Of a stretch of DNA of 10,870 nucleotides, positions 1 to 6,949 are shown one piece after another; position 1 is the stretch's first letter, and each line of letters begins with the position of its first letter. This stretch comes from Cryomorphaceae bacterium (GTDB lineage: Bacteria > Bacteroidota > Bacteroidia > Flavobacteriales > Schleiferiaceae). Made by a program: the position numbers and the translations under genes. The stretch is taken from positions 773 through 11,642 of the forward strand of contig DNWN01000073.1 in the NCBI GenBank assembly GCA_003507115.1, read 5' to 3'. The notes below the pieces were generated by a model. The model did not search any database, was not told where the DNA came from, and was given only the letters and a program-made list of their open reading frames with translations.

Positions 1-1104
1 GCTATCCAAACGCGTCATCCATGCTTTCGTGCCACTGGCCGCGGAGTTGAGGCCGGTCTGGTTGGGGGTGCCAAACTCCCAATCATGAGCTAAGAGCTTA
101 TTGGTCGTGTGTAAGGGCAACCATGCCGGTACGGATGCATCTTCAAAATCGTTACAATATTCATTGTTGATGTCGATAGTTACCTCGTCGAGCGTGGTTA
201 CAGGGATGCACATGACGTCATCGGAGGTCAAATTGTCCTGTTTGTTGTTAGGGCGGGCCGTCTCGACGCAGATGTTGTAGGTGCCTGCACCCTGGTTCAC
301 CCAAACTTGGTTAAAATCGTACCATTGACGCTGGCCTCTAAGCAAAGGTGAAACATTTCCAGTCTTCTTGTGGACAAAGATGACCGTTTCATAGTTGCTC
401 CATGGTCCGCCATTCACTTGGAAGCGAACGAGGCAAGAGTCCAATTTCTTCGCGCCCGTATTCTCAATACGTACTCGAATATGGGAGGTGTCCCCAGGGA
501 TTACGATGTACTCGCGGGTATCCACTTCAACGGGAGAAGCCGAGTTCTGAGGAGGTACGTAGACTTCAAAGTCATCGATTGCCCAGCCTTTGGCCGAAGA
601 ACCCGCGGCGGAGGCCATGCGGAATCGCAGGTTGATGGGATTGGGAGAGAAGTTCCAAACGTTCAAGGGGATGGAAGAGGTGATCCATTGACCTCCCGTA
701 CTTCCTGCCCATCCTGGGGAGTTCAACGACTGCACGGAAGGGCTACCATAGCCCGAACCATACCAGTTGTAGCCCACAGCCACGGCTGCGTTGCCCAGGG
801 TGTTCCAGTTGCCATTTTGGAAATATTCCACAACGCCGCCATCCGTCGGAGTAAAGTCAAATTTGTGCTTGAATCGCAGCTCGGCAGATACCACCGTATC
901 AAAGTTGGTCAAGGTTGGGATGCGGAGAATCTCCGTCTTGCCTGGCTGATAGTTGTCGGTCAGCCCCGTCACCCAGCAGTTCGCGCCAGATGCTGCACCG
1001 TTCCAGCCACTGCCTTTGGCAGGCGTACCAAACTCCCACATTTGCAGGGTGCCAGCTCCACCCTGTGTGAAGAAGCCGGTCTCATCGCCTACGCAGTTGT
1101 CAAA
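1..1104 (-). repeat. Second duplicated module type (modules 4 and 5), the last one cut by the window edge
   Basis: Module 4 (550-1104) and the truncated module 5 (1-147) share WEFGTP at residues 1025-1030 and 1344-1349, each followed by an Asn-Gly/Ser-Ala-Ala-Ser-Gly stretch and then an aromatic W with T and L (CWVTGL/AWMTRL). This pattern differs from modules 2 and 3, so the protein combines at least two subtypes of MAM-like sandwich. A CARDB-like domain (about residues 1191-1310) separates the two copies. Confidence 0.7.
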
Positions 1105-4100
1105 ACTGACCGGCCCAAAAGAGATAGGATAGCTGGTTGCGCCTGAAGAGATTTTCGACGCGGTATCGTTCAAGGCCATTCCGTCGCCTGCGAGGGTGGT
1201 CCAAGCCTTGACTTCGAATTGTCCCACATAGTAGGTGGGTGGGGTAGATACTGTAATGGTTCCTTCCGCTCCGGGGGCCAGAGTGCCAGAGTATGTGGTG
1301 GTGTACGTACCGGAGTTACTGGGGGTACACAGGTCATTGATTTGGTAGGTGACGGGGATGCCCGTTTTAGCCGCTGTGCCGTAGTTGCGAACCTTCATCA
1401 CGACGTCCTGCGGGTTCGCCAAGTTGACGGAGTTCAGCGGTGAGGTCACGATACTCACGCCCACATCTGTGGCGGGCCGATTGTAGATCATCAAATCGTC
1501 AATGGCAATATCTGCTAAGGCACCGGAACCAGTCTTGCGACCGAGAATTCTAATTTTGACCACATCTCCCGCATAGGCAGAGAGGTCGACCATCTTATAT
1601 TTCCAATCATCCGTTTCATCACTTTGCTGCGCTCCGGATATGGGAGCTCCAGCTACGGTTTGCCAGTTATTGCTTCCGTTGGGGACCACTTGGACATTCA
1701 AGATGTTGATGTCCGCACCAAACATGTGGTACCAGAATGTCAAGACGGGATTAGTCAAGGCAGATAGGTCGACGCATCGAGTCGTTCCAAACAGCGCCGC
1801 TGGACCGTTGTTGCCGTAGCTCGCTTCCGTGTAGAGGTAGTTGCCGCTGCGGGTGCGATTCCATCGAGGACCCGTCGTAAAGGTGGGAGTGAGCGCACTT
1901 CCTACGTGCCATGCATAGTCCGCGTTGGCGGGTAAGGGAATGGCTTCCCAATCGGGGGTGTTGAACGTGCCCGGGTTTCCAGAGGTTCCGTTGCCTGCTG
2001 CCCAACCGGGTCCATCAAACGTTTGGATGTGAGGGAATTGCGTGATAGGGGCAATGTGCTCGATGAAAAAGGCGCCTAACGTATCATTGCTGGTATTGGG
2101 ATCGCCAGGTGCTTCGGCCCACACGTAGATATGGTAATTGGCATAGGCACTCAAGTTAGCCTTGGGAGCAAAAGTGTGCGTCGTGGTGTCGCCCAAGTTT
2201 AATGTGGTGTAGATGGTGTCCCGTGAGATCACCGTAGTGTTTGTGCTCAAATTCGTTACGGAGAAGGCCACCGGAATCGTGTCGATGGGGAAGAAGCCCT
2301 CCGAACGAAGGTGCACAGTGACATCTTCCGAGGAGGTGTACTGACAAAATCCATTCTGAGGGTTGTACATCGCCAGCATTTCAATGTCGGCGGGATCCGG
2401 CTCGTACACAGAAATATCATCAATGGCCATGTCACCCAGGTCATTGGCGGCGGTGTTGTTCTTGTTGCCCAAGAAACGGATGCGGATAATCTTTCCCAGG
2501 TAGGGATCCAGGTTGACCAAGGCTTTGGCCCAGGGATCATTCTGGTTGGTTTGGGTTTGTCCCGGAATCAAGAAGGCGCCCACCACCCATGAAGGCGTGG
2601 TGGAACCCGTATCGATGTCTACGCGCATGTTGCCCATGTTCGCCCCGTATTTGTGGTACCAGAACTCAAGCACAGCGTGGTTGAGGCCGGTGAGCTTGAT
2701 ACAGGGCGTGATGAGCATGGTGTTGTTGTTCGCGCTGCCTTGAGACGCCTCCGTGTAGAGGTATTTACCCCCCCCGGTGGTGTGATCCCCCAAGGGACCG
2801 GTGTTGAGCGTTCCGGTTTGGCCAATACGTACCGACCATCCAAAGCCGGTCGTCGTCGTATTCGGCGAAACTTGCCAGTTCTTACCCGATGGAGGGTTGC
2901 CTTGCGGCATCGTGCCGCGGTGGGAGGTGCCCGTCGCACCGGTTCCGCTTCCGGGAATCCAGTTGATGTCGGAGAATGACTCGACCCAAGGGAAATTGGT
3001 CACCAAATAGGGGAAACTGTTTGGCGTCGTGGTACCGCAGATGGCGGGAGGAGAGGGGTCAATCCAGAACGTGTTGTTGATCGGGGTCGAACTTAAGGAG
3101 GGCACACGCACCACATTCGGGCAAGCGCAGTCAAAAATTTCCACATACCAATCCACGGAATCACCTACGACGAGGTTGGATAAGCTGTGGAAATACTCGG
3201 CAGAATCTGGACATGCGGAGGAGATCGAAGGAGTCATTTCGACCGTGGTCCAAGAGCCTCCATTCAAACGGTGATGCAACAAAACAGAGTCTACCCCAGA
3301 TTCCAAGTCTCGCGCTTTCAGGCGAATTTCCTGGGTAGACTGGTAGCGCGCACCGATGGGTTCGCGGCGAGGAATCAAGTTGAAGGTGTAAGAGGGGGGA
3401 ATCAACTCACAGGGAGCGGCTTCCACTTTCACGTTGTCTACAAACCATCCTGCCGGGTTGGCGGTACCATAGGGAGAGCGGTATTCGAGGATGAATTGAA
3501 TCTTACAATTCGCATATCCTTGGCCGGTTCCACTTGGCCCGGTGCCGATAATACTCGAAATGTCAAACGTTTCCCCAACCCACCAGGTGGCGGAGGGAGC
3601 GACGCCTGTTCCCGCAGTGGTCAAACCACCCCAGTAAGGCGTATTATTCGGGTTGGCATAAGAAAGTTCGTTGAAATAGCCCGTGGTGGGGAATCCACCG
3701 GAGGGCCCTCGGTAGTGGGTACCGGTCAATCGAGTCCAGGTAGCACCGTTGTCGTTCGAAACGCGCACATAGGCTTGCTGACCGAAGTGGACTTTACAAA
3801 TTTGGTCAAACTGGAGGCGGACAAAGATGTTTCCCGTCGTTGCGAAGGCATCTGTTTCGAAAATGACCGAGTCAAAAGGGACAATTTTGGCGTGGTAACT
3901 GTTTGGGGCTGATACAGAAAATGCGGAGGTATCATTCCAATAGGGTATGGTCGTGCCTGGCGTAGTGTGGAAGGTCGTTACAGAGTCTGGACCCGAGGGA
4001 GGATCAAATTTCTCATGAAAAACAATCGTGATCGGGCTCGTCTGAGACATAGCCGCCCATGAGGAGACCAGGGCGATGGCTGTTAAAAAGCGACGCAGGC

Positions 4101-4110
4101 GTTGTTTCAT
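1..4110 (-). CDS. Large secreted modular surface protein with MAM-like and CARDB-like domains (C-terminus off window)
   Basis: Reading minus-strand codons from ATG at 4110 to base 1 gives 1370 codons without a stop, so the gene is partial at its 3' end. Residues 1-22 look like a signal peptide: basic MKQRLRR, a hydrophobic stretch, then AAMS with likely cleavage before Gln23. The rest is a chain of beta-rich modules: MAM/jelly-roll-like domains at about 31-230, 371-570, 691-877, 1003-1187 and 1322 onward, most ending in a GW-x-(V/I)D(D/N)-type strand; an Ig/Fn3-like segment at about 237-350 with several Cys; and CARDB-like linker domains at about 571-690, 879-990 and 1191-1310. No protease or glycosidase motif was recognised, so an adhesive or structural surface role is inference. 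In Bacteroidota such proteins often end in a type IX secretion CTD, which cannot be seen here. It starts 61 bases after the FAH gene and probably has its own promoter. Confidence 0.9.
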   Translation of the reverse strand, partial: MKQRLRRFLTAIALVSSWAAMSQTSPITIVFHEKFDPPSGPDSVTTFHTTPGTTIPYWNDTSAFSVSAPNSYHAKIVPFDSVIFETDAFATTGNIFVRLQFDQICKVHFGQQAYVRVSNDNGATWTRLTGTHYRGPSGGFPTTGYFNELSYANPNNTPYWGGLTTAGTGVAPSATWWVGETFDISSIIGTGPSGTGQGYANCKIQFILEYRSPYGTANPAGWFVDNVKVEAAPCELIPPSYTFNLIPRREPIGARYQSTQEIRLKARDLESGVDSVLLHHRLNGGSWTTVEMTPSISSACPDSAEYFHSLSNLVVGDSVDWYVEIFDCACPNVVRVPSLSSTPINNTFWIDPSPPAICGTTTPNSFPYLVTNFPWVESFSDINWIPGSGTGATGTSHRGTMPQGNPPSGKNWQVSPNTTTTGFGWSVRIGQTGTLNTGPLGDHTTGGGKYLYTEASQGSANNNTMLITPCIKLTGLNHAVLEFWYHKYGANMGNMRVDIDTGSTTPSWVVGAFLIPGQTQTNQNDPWAKALVNLDPYLGKIIRIRFLGNKNNTAANDLGDMAIDDISVYEPDPADIEMLAMYNPQNGFCQYTSSEDVTVHLRSEGFFPIDTIPVAFSVTNLSTNTTVISRDTIYTTLNLGDTTTHTFAPKANLSAYANYHIYVWAEAPGDPNTSNDTLGAFFIEHIAPITQFPHIQTFDGPGWAAGNGTSGNPGTFNTPDWEAIPLPANADYAWHVGSALTPTFTTGPRWNRTRSGNYLYTEASYGNNGPAALFGTTRCVDLSALTNPVLTFWYHMFGADINILNVQVVPNGSNNWQTVAGAPISGAQQSDETDDWKYKMVDLSAYAGDVVKIRILGRKTGSGALADIAIDDLMIYNRPATDVGVSIVTSPLNSVNLANPQDVVMKVRNYGTAAKTGIPVTYQINDLCTPSNSGTYTTTYSGTLAPGAEGTITVSTPPTYYVGQFEVKAWTTLAGDGMALNDTASKISSGATSYPISFGPVSFDNCVGDETGFFTQGGAGTLQMWEFGTPAKGSGWNGAASGANCWVTGLTDNYQPGKTEILRIPTLTNFDTVVSAELRFKHKFDFTPTDGGVVEYFQNGNWNTLGNAAVAVGYNWYGSGYGSPSVQSLNSPGWAGSTGGQWITSSIPLNVWNFSPNPINLRFRMASAAGSSAKGWAIDDFEVYVPPQNSASPVEVDTREYIVIPGDTSHIRVRIENTGAKKLDSCLVRFQVNGGPWSNYETVIFVHKKTGNVSPLLRGQRQWYDFNQVWVNQGAGTYNICVETARPNNKQDNLTSDDVMCIPVTTLDEVTIDINNEYCNDFEDASVPAWLPLHTTNKLLAHDWEFGTPNQTGLNSAASGTKAWMTRLDS
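1480..3000 (-). repeat. Duplicated MAM-like module pair (modules 2 and 3) in the surface protein
   Basis: Two homologous modules lie at 2401-3000 and 1480-2040, separated by a CARDB-like linker. Shared landmarks in the same order are GKYLYTEAS/GNYLYTEAS, VLEFWYHKYGA/VLTFWYHMFGA, a VxIRxLG strand (IIRIRFLG/VKIRILG), and the closing GDMAIDDISVY/ADIAIDDLMIY. The DNA has diverged apart from short blocks, for example a shared stretch encoding LYTEA. This indicates old tandem domain duplication rather than a recent DNA repeat. Confidence 0.75.
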
Positions 4111-4141
4111 TGTGGAGGTGTTAGGGAAAGTCCGCATTCAC

Positions 4142-4149
4142 CAAATATA
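4142..4149 (-). promoter_or_regulatory. Candidate Bacteroidota -7 element upstream of the surface protein gene
   Basis: On the minus strand these bases read TATATTTG, a perfect match to the Bacteroidota -7 consensus TAnnTTTG. It lies 31 bases before the ATG at 4110, which would give a short leader. No clear TTTG-like -33 element is found 19-21 bases upstream, and no Shine-Dalgarno sequence precedes the ATG, which is common in this phylum. An 8-base match can arise by chance. Confidence 0.45.
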
Positions 4150-4171
4150 CACTTTTAGCCGTGTGTTTGGA

Positions 4172-4777
4172 CTAGCGTATTCTCAACCGTAGCAAGCTTT
4201 TGCCCCCCAATTTCCCTTCTAATTCATCTCCGGGAGAAACGGGCCCCACCCCGGCGGGGGTTCCTGTAAATAGCAAATCCCCTGTTTTCAGGGTGAAATA
4301 CTCGCTCACATGGGCAATGAGCTGCTCCAATGGAAAAATGAAATCGGCGGTGGTTCCGGACTGAACTTCCACACCATTTTTCTCTAAACTGATTTGAAAA
4401 TGACCGGGTTTAATGGGGCCGGGAATCCAAGTCCCCAGGACTGCAGAGCCATCAAATCCCTTGGCTTTTTCCCATGGAAGACCCTTGGACTTCAGGGTGT
4501 TTTGAAGATCTCGGGCCGTAAAATCGATTCCCACGGTCATGGCATCGACGTAAGACCAGGCAAATTCGGGTTCAATAAATTTCCCCACTCGGCCGATACG
4601 CACGACCCACTCAATCTCGTGGTGAATGTCCTGGGACCAAGAGGGAATCACAAAAGGTAGACGGGGTTGCAGAATAGCGGAATCGGGTTTGCAAAACACG
4701 ACGGGTTCCGTGGGCACAGCATTGCCCAATTCGGTCGCGTGATCGCGGTAGTTTCGGCCGATACAGAGGATTTTCAT
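4172..4777 (-). CDS. Fumarylacetoacetate hydrolase (FAH) family protein, FAHD1-like
   Basis: This is a 201-residue cytosolic metal-dependent hydrolase of the short FAH fold, the class that includes acylpyruvases, fumarylpyruvate hydrolases and oxaloacetate decarboxylases. It opens with GRNYRDHATELGN (residues 7-19), a family hallmark. The expected metal ligands are Glu54 and Glu56 (HHEIEW) and Asp85 (GIDFTARD). Further landmarks are the PWEKAKGFDG loop (101-110) and TGTPAGVG (171-178). An upstream in-frame Met at 4846 exists, but the Met at 4777 places the GRNY motif as in relatives and gives an ATGA overlap with the exonuclease stop. The length matches single-domain family members and all key residues are present. 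The exact substrate cannot be read from the sequence. Confidence 0.93.
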   Translation of the reverse strand: MKILCIGRNYRDHATELGNAVPTEPVVFCKPDSAILQPRLPFVIPSWSQDIHHEIEWVVRIGRVGKFIEPEFAWSYVDAMTVGIDFTARDLQNTLKSKGLPWEKAKGFDGSAVLGTWIPGPIKPGHFQISLEKNGVEVQSGTTADFIFPLEQLIAHVSEYFTLKTGDLLFTGTPAGVGPVSPGDELEGKLGGKSLLRLRIR

Positions 4778-5529
4778 CGCATAGCCAGGCGTATCGCCGT
4801 GAGGATTTTTTTCGTGTAGAGCGGGAAGTCGGCATTCTGAATCCAAGAATAGTACCCTGGATCTTTTTCCAGGACGCTCACTACCGTTTGGTTCTTGTAT
4901 TTGCCAAAAGAGAATTGCTCTACGCCGTCTTTGTTGAAGGTGATGAAGCCCGCAAAATCAGCCGCTTGATGCATGTTGCTGAATTCCGCGAGGCCCTGAA
5001 TGCTCTCGGGTAAGTCGGGATAACGCTCGACTTGGGCCTTTAAGACATCCCATGTGGCGCGCACATCGGCTTCCGCATTGTGGGCATTTACGAGTTCGGT
5101 TTGGCAGTAAAATTTGACCGCGGCAGAAAGGGTGCGCTGCTCTTTTTTGTGGAAGATGTTTTGGACATCGACTGCATGCACTTTGCGCATATCCATATCG
5201 ACGTCTGCGCGGAGAAATTCCTCGGCCAATAAGGGAATGTCAAAGCGGTTAGAGTTGTATCCAGCGACGTCGCAGTCCTTCATGAATCCCGCAATTTCCG
5301 GAGCGAGGTCCCGGAAGGAAGGGCTGTTCGCCACCATCTCGTCCGTAATGCCATGAATCTCTGTAGAGCTTGGCGGAATGGGCATTCCCGGGTTGATGCG
5401 CCACACTTTGGTCGTTTCGGTTCCGTTGGGTTCCACCTTGATCACGCACATCTCGACGATGCGGTCGTGCACGACTTGGATGCCCGTGGTTTCGAGGTCA
5501 AATATGCACAGCGGCCGATGGAGCACCAT
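4774..5529 (-). CDS. DEDDh 3'-5' exonuclease (DnaQ-like) with ExoX-type C-terminal domain
   Basis: The 251-residue protein has the complete RNase T/DnaQ exonuclease fold. ExoI motif FDLETTG carries Asp11 and Glu13, ExoII motif YNSNRFDIPLL carries Asp97, and ExoIII motif HNAEADVRA carries His150 and Asp155, making it the DEDDh subtype. IHGITDEMV (58-66) is another family mark. Residues about 195-245 (FSFGKYKNQTV, then DPGYYSWI) match the small C-terminal domain found in ExoX-like exonucleases. It probably trims single-stranded or mismatched DNA ends in repair; a role as the replicative proofreading subunit is less likely given this extra domain. The start at 5529 overlaps the E2 stop as TAATG; a Met eight codons upstream (5553) is possible but less consistent with the family N-terminus. 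Its stop overlaps the FAH start (ATGA), suggesting translational coupling. Confidence 0.92.
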   Translation of the reverse strand: MVLHRPLCIFDLETTGIQVVHDRIVEMCVIKVEPNGTETTKVWRINPGMPIPPSSTEIHGITDEMVANSPSFRDLAPEIAGFMKDCDVAGYNSNRFDIPLLAEEFLRADVDMDMRKVHAVDVQNIFHKKEQRTLSAAVKFYCQTELVNAHNAEADVRATWDVLKAQVERYPDLPESIQGLAEFSNMHQAADFAGFITFNKDGVEQFSFGKYKNQTVVSVLEKDPGYYSWIQNADFPLYTKKILTAIRLAMR

Positions 5530-6920
5530 TAGATCTCGCGGTTGAGATCCCATTGCTCAAGGTAGTCCGCCACACGGCGCACAAACATGCCCCCTAACGC
5601 TCCGTCGACCACACGGTGGTCGTACGAATGAGAAAGGAACATCCGGTGTCGGATGGCAATGACATCGCCCGATGGGGTTTCCAGCACGGCGGGGACTTTG
5701 CGGATGGCCCCTAAGGCCAAAATGGCCACTTGGGGTTGGTTGATGATGGGCGTACCCATCACGTTGCCAAATGTGCCCACGTTGGTGACCGTGTAGGTGC
5801 CGCCCTGGATATCGTCGGGAGCCAGTTGATTCGTTCGCGCTTTGTCCGCGAGCTCATTCACGGCTTTGGCCAAGCCAGATAGGCTGAAGCGGTCCGCGTT
5901 TTTGATCACTGGGACAATCAAGTTGCCGGAGGGAAGCGCCGTAGCCATACCCAGATTGATGGGCTTGTGCTTCACGATGGTCTTGCCGTCGATGCTCACA
6001 TTGATATTCGGGAAGTCTTTGATCGCCTTGATCACCGCTTCCATGAAGATGGGGGTGAAGGTCAGTTTTTCGTTTTCGCGCTTCTCGTAGCTCGACTTGA
6101 TCTTGTTGCGCCAAAGCACGATGTTCGTCACGTCCGCTTCGACAAAGGAGGTCACGTGGGGGGAGACGTGCTTGCTCATCACCATGTGGTCGGAGATGAG
6201 GCTGCGCATACGGTCCATTTCGACCAATTCGTCGCCGGGGAAAATCGTGGGTTTGGGCGCCGTAAAGCCATGGCCGGAAGAGACGGGGGCTTTAGCCGAA
6301 GATGAGGGCGCCGGGGTCGCCGATGCAGGTGTTGCCGCGACCGCTGCCGCAGCAGGGGCCTGAGCGCGCTGCGCGATGTAGGCGAGTAAGTCGCTTTTGG
6401 TTACTCGGCCTTCGTGGCCAGAACCGGAGATGGAAACGAGTTCGGTTTCGCTCACCCCTTCGGCCTCCGCGATGCTGCGGACCAAGGGGGAGAAGAAGCG
6501 GCCTTCACTTTCACGCGGGATGGCGCCTGTGGACGCCTTGACGGCATCCGTGGCGACAGAAATCGCCGCGGCCGCCGTTTGAGGGGTTGGATTTTCCGGG
6601 GCCTGGGGAACCGGCGTGGCCGCGGGGGCTACCGCCTCAACCGCCGCCGGGGCGGCAGGGGCATCGCCTACGGCCGGGGCGTCACCGTCTGTTTGGATCT
6701 GAGCGATAACCTGACCTACTTGAATGACATCATTTTCTTGAAAGAGGCATTTGACCAACACGCCGGCCACGGGCGAAGGGATATCGCTGTCCACCTTGTC
6801 GGTGGCAATGGTCAAGACGGATTCGTCTAAGGCAATCGTCTCGCCTTCCTTCTTCAGCCACTGCGTGATCGTTGCCTCGGCAACAGATTCGCCCATTTTG
6901 GGCATCGTCAATTCAAACAT
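5529..6920 (-). CDS. Dihydrolipoamide acyltransferase, E2 component of a 2-oxo acid dehydrogenase complex
   Basis: The 463-residue protein has the full E2 order. A lipoyl domain spans 2-77 with the lipoylated Lys42 in TDKVDSD. An Ala/Pro-rich flexible linker (about 80-138) leads to a peripheral-subunit-binding domain (141-183, FFSPLVRSIAEAEGV then GHEGRVTKSDLLAYI). A second linker leads to the catalytic acyltransferase domain (about 228-458), with the active-site motif DHRVVDG holding His435 and Asp439. It moves acyl groups from an E1 decarboxylase to CoA through the swinging lipoyl arm and forms the multimeric core. In Bacteroidota this single-lipoyl form is often annotated as branched-chain 2-oxo acid or 2-oxoglutarate dehydrogenase E2; substrate class is unresolved. 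No E1 or E3 gene is in the window. It follows the glycosyltransferase by 29 bases and overlaps the exonuclease start by one base. Confidence 0.95.
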   Translation of the reverse strand: MFELTMPKMGESVAEATITQWLKKEGETIALDESVLTIATDKVDSDIPSPVAGVLVKCLFQENDVIQVGQVIAQIQTDGDAPAVGDAPAAPAAVEAVAPAATPVPQAPENPTPQTAAAAISVATDAVKASTGAIPRESEGRFFSPLVRSIAEAEGVSETELVSISGSGHEGRVTKSDLLAYIAQRAQAPAAAAVAATPASATPAPSSSAKAPVSSGHGFTAPKPTIFPGDELVEMDRMRSLISDHMVMSKHVSPHVTSFVEADVTNIVLWRNKIKSSYEKRENEKLTFTPIFMEAVIKAIKDFPNINVSIDGKTIVKHKPINLGMATALPSGNLIVPVIKNADRFSLSGLAKAVNELADKARTNQLAPDDIQGGTYTVTNVGTFGNVMGTPIINQPQVAILALGAIRKVPAVLETPSGDVIAIRHRMFLSHSYDHRVVDGALGGMFVRRVADYLEQWDLNREI

Positions 6921-6939
6921 AGATTCTCAGGTTGTCCGG

Positions 6940-6947
6940 CAAATTTA
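6940..6947 (-). promoter_or_regulatory. Candidate internal Bacteroidota -7 element before E2
   Basis: On the minus strand these bases read TAAATTTG, a perfect TAnnTTTG match, inside the only non-overlapping gap (29 bases) of the five-gene cluster. It lies 19 bases before the E2 ATG at 6920. No good -33 TTTG is found at the usual spacing. If real, it would let E2 and the genes after it be expressed independently of recR and the glycosyltransferase. Confidence 0.35.
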
Positions 6948-6949
6948 CG

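Noticed and set aside
370..1146. 258-codon open frame on the plus strand
   Set aside because: It is antisense to the surface protein frame, which encodes convincing repeated domains; the plus-strand product shows no recognisable domain.
1801..2760. Possible direct DNA repeat in the surface gene (shared tccgtgtagaggta blocks)
   Set aside because: Identity is limited to short patches coding for the conserved LYTEA motif; it reflects domain homology, not a recent duplication or mobile element.
3187..3912. 241-codon open frame on the plus strand
   Set aside because: Antisense shadow of the surface protein's module 1 and Ig-like region; no family features.
4150..4168. Possible terminator hairpin between the FAH gene and the surface gene (ACAC...GTGT)
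   Set aside because: The stem is only about four base pairs with a large loop and no proper T-run, so it is not supported as a terminator.
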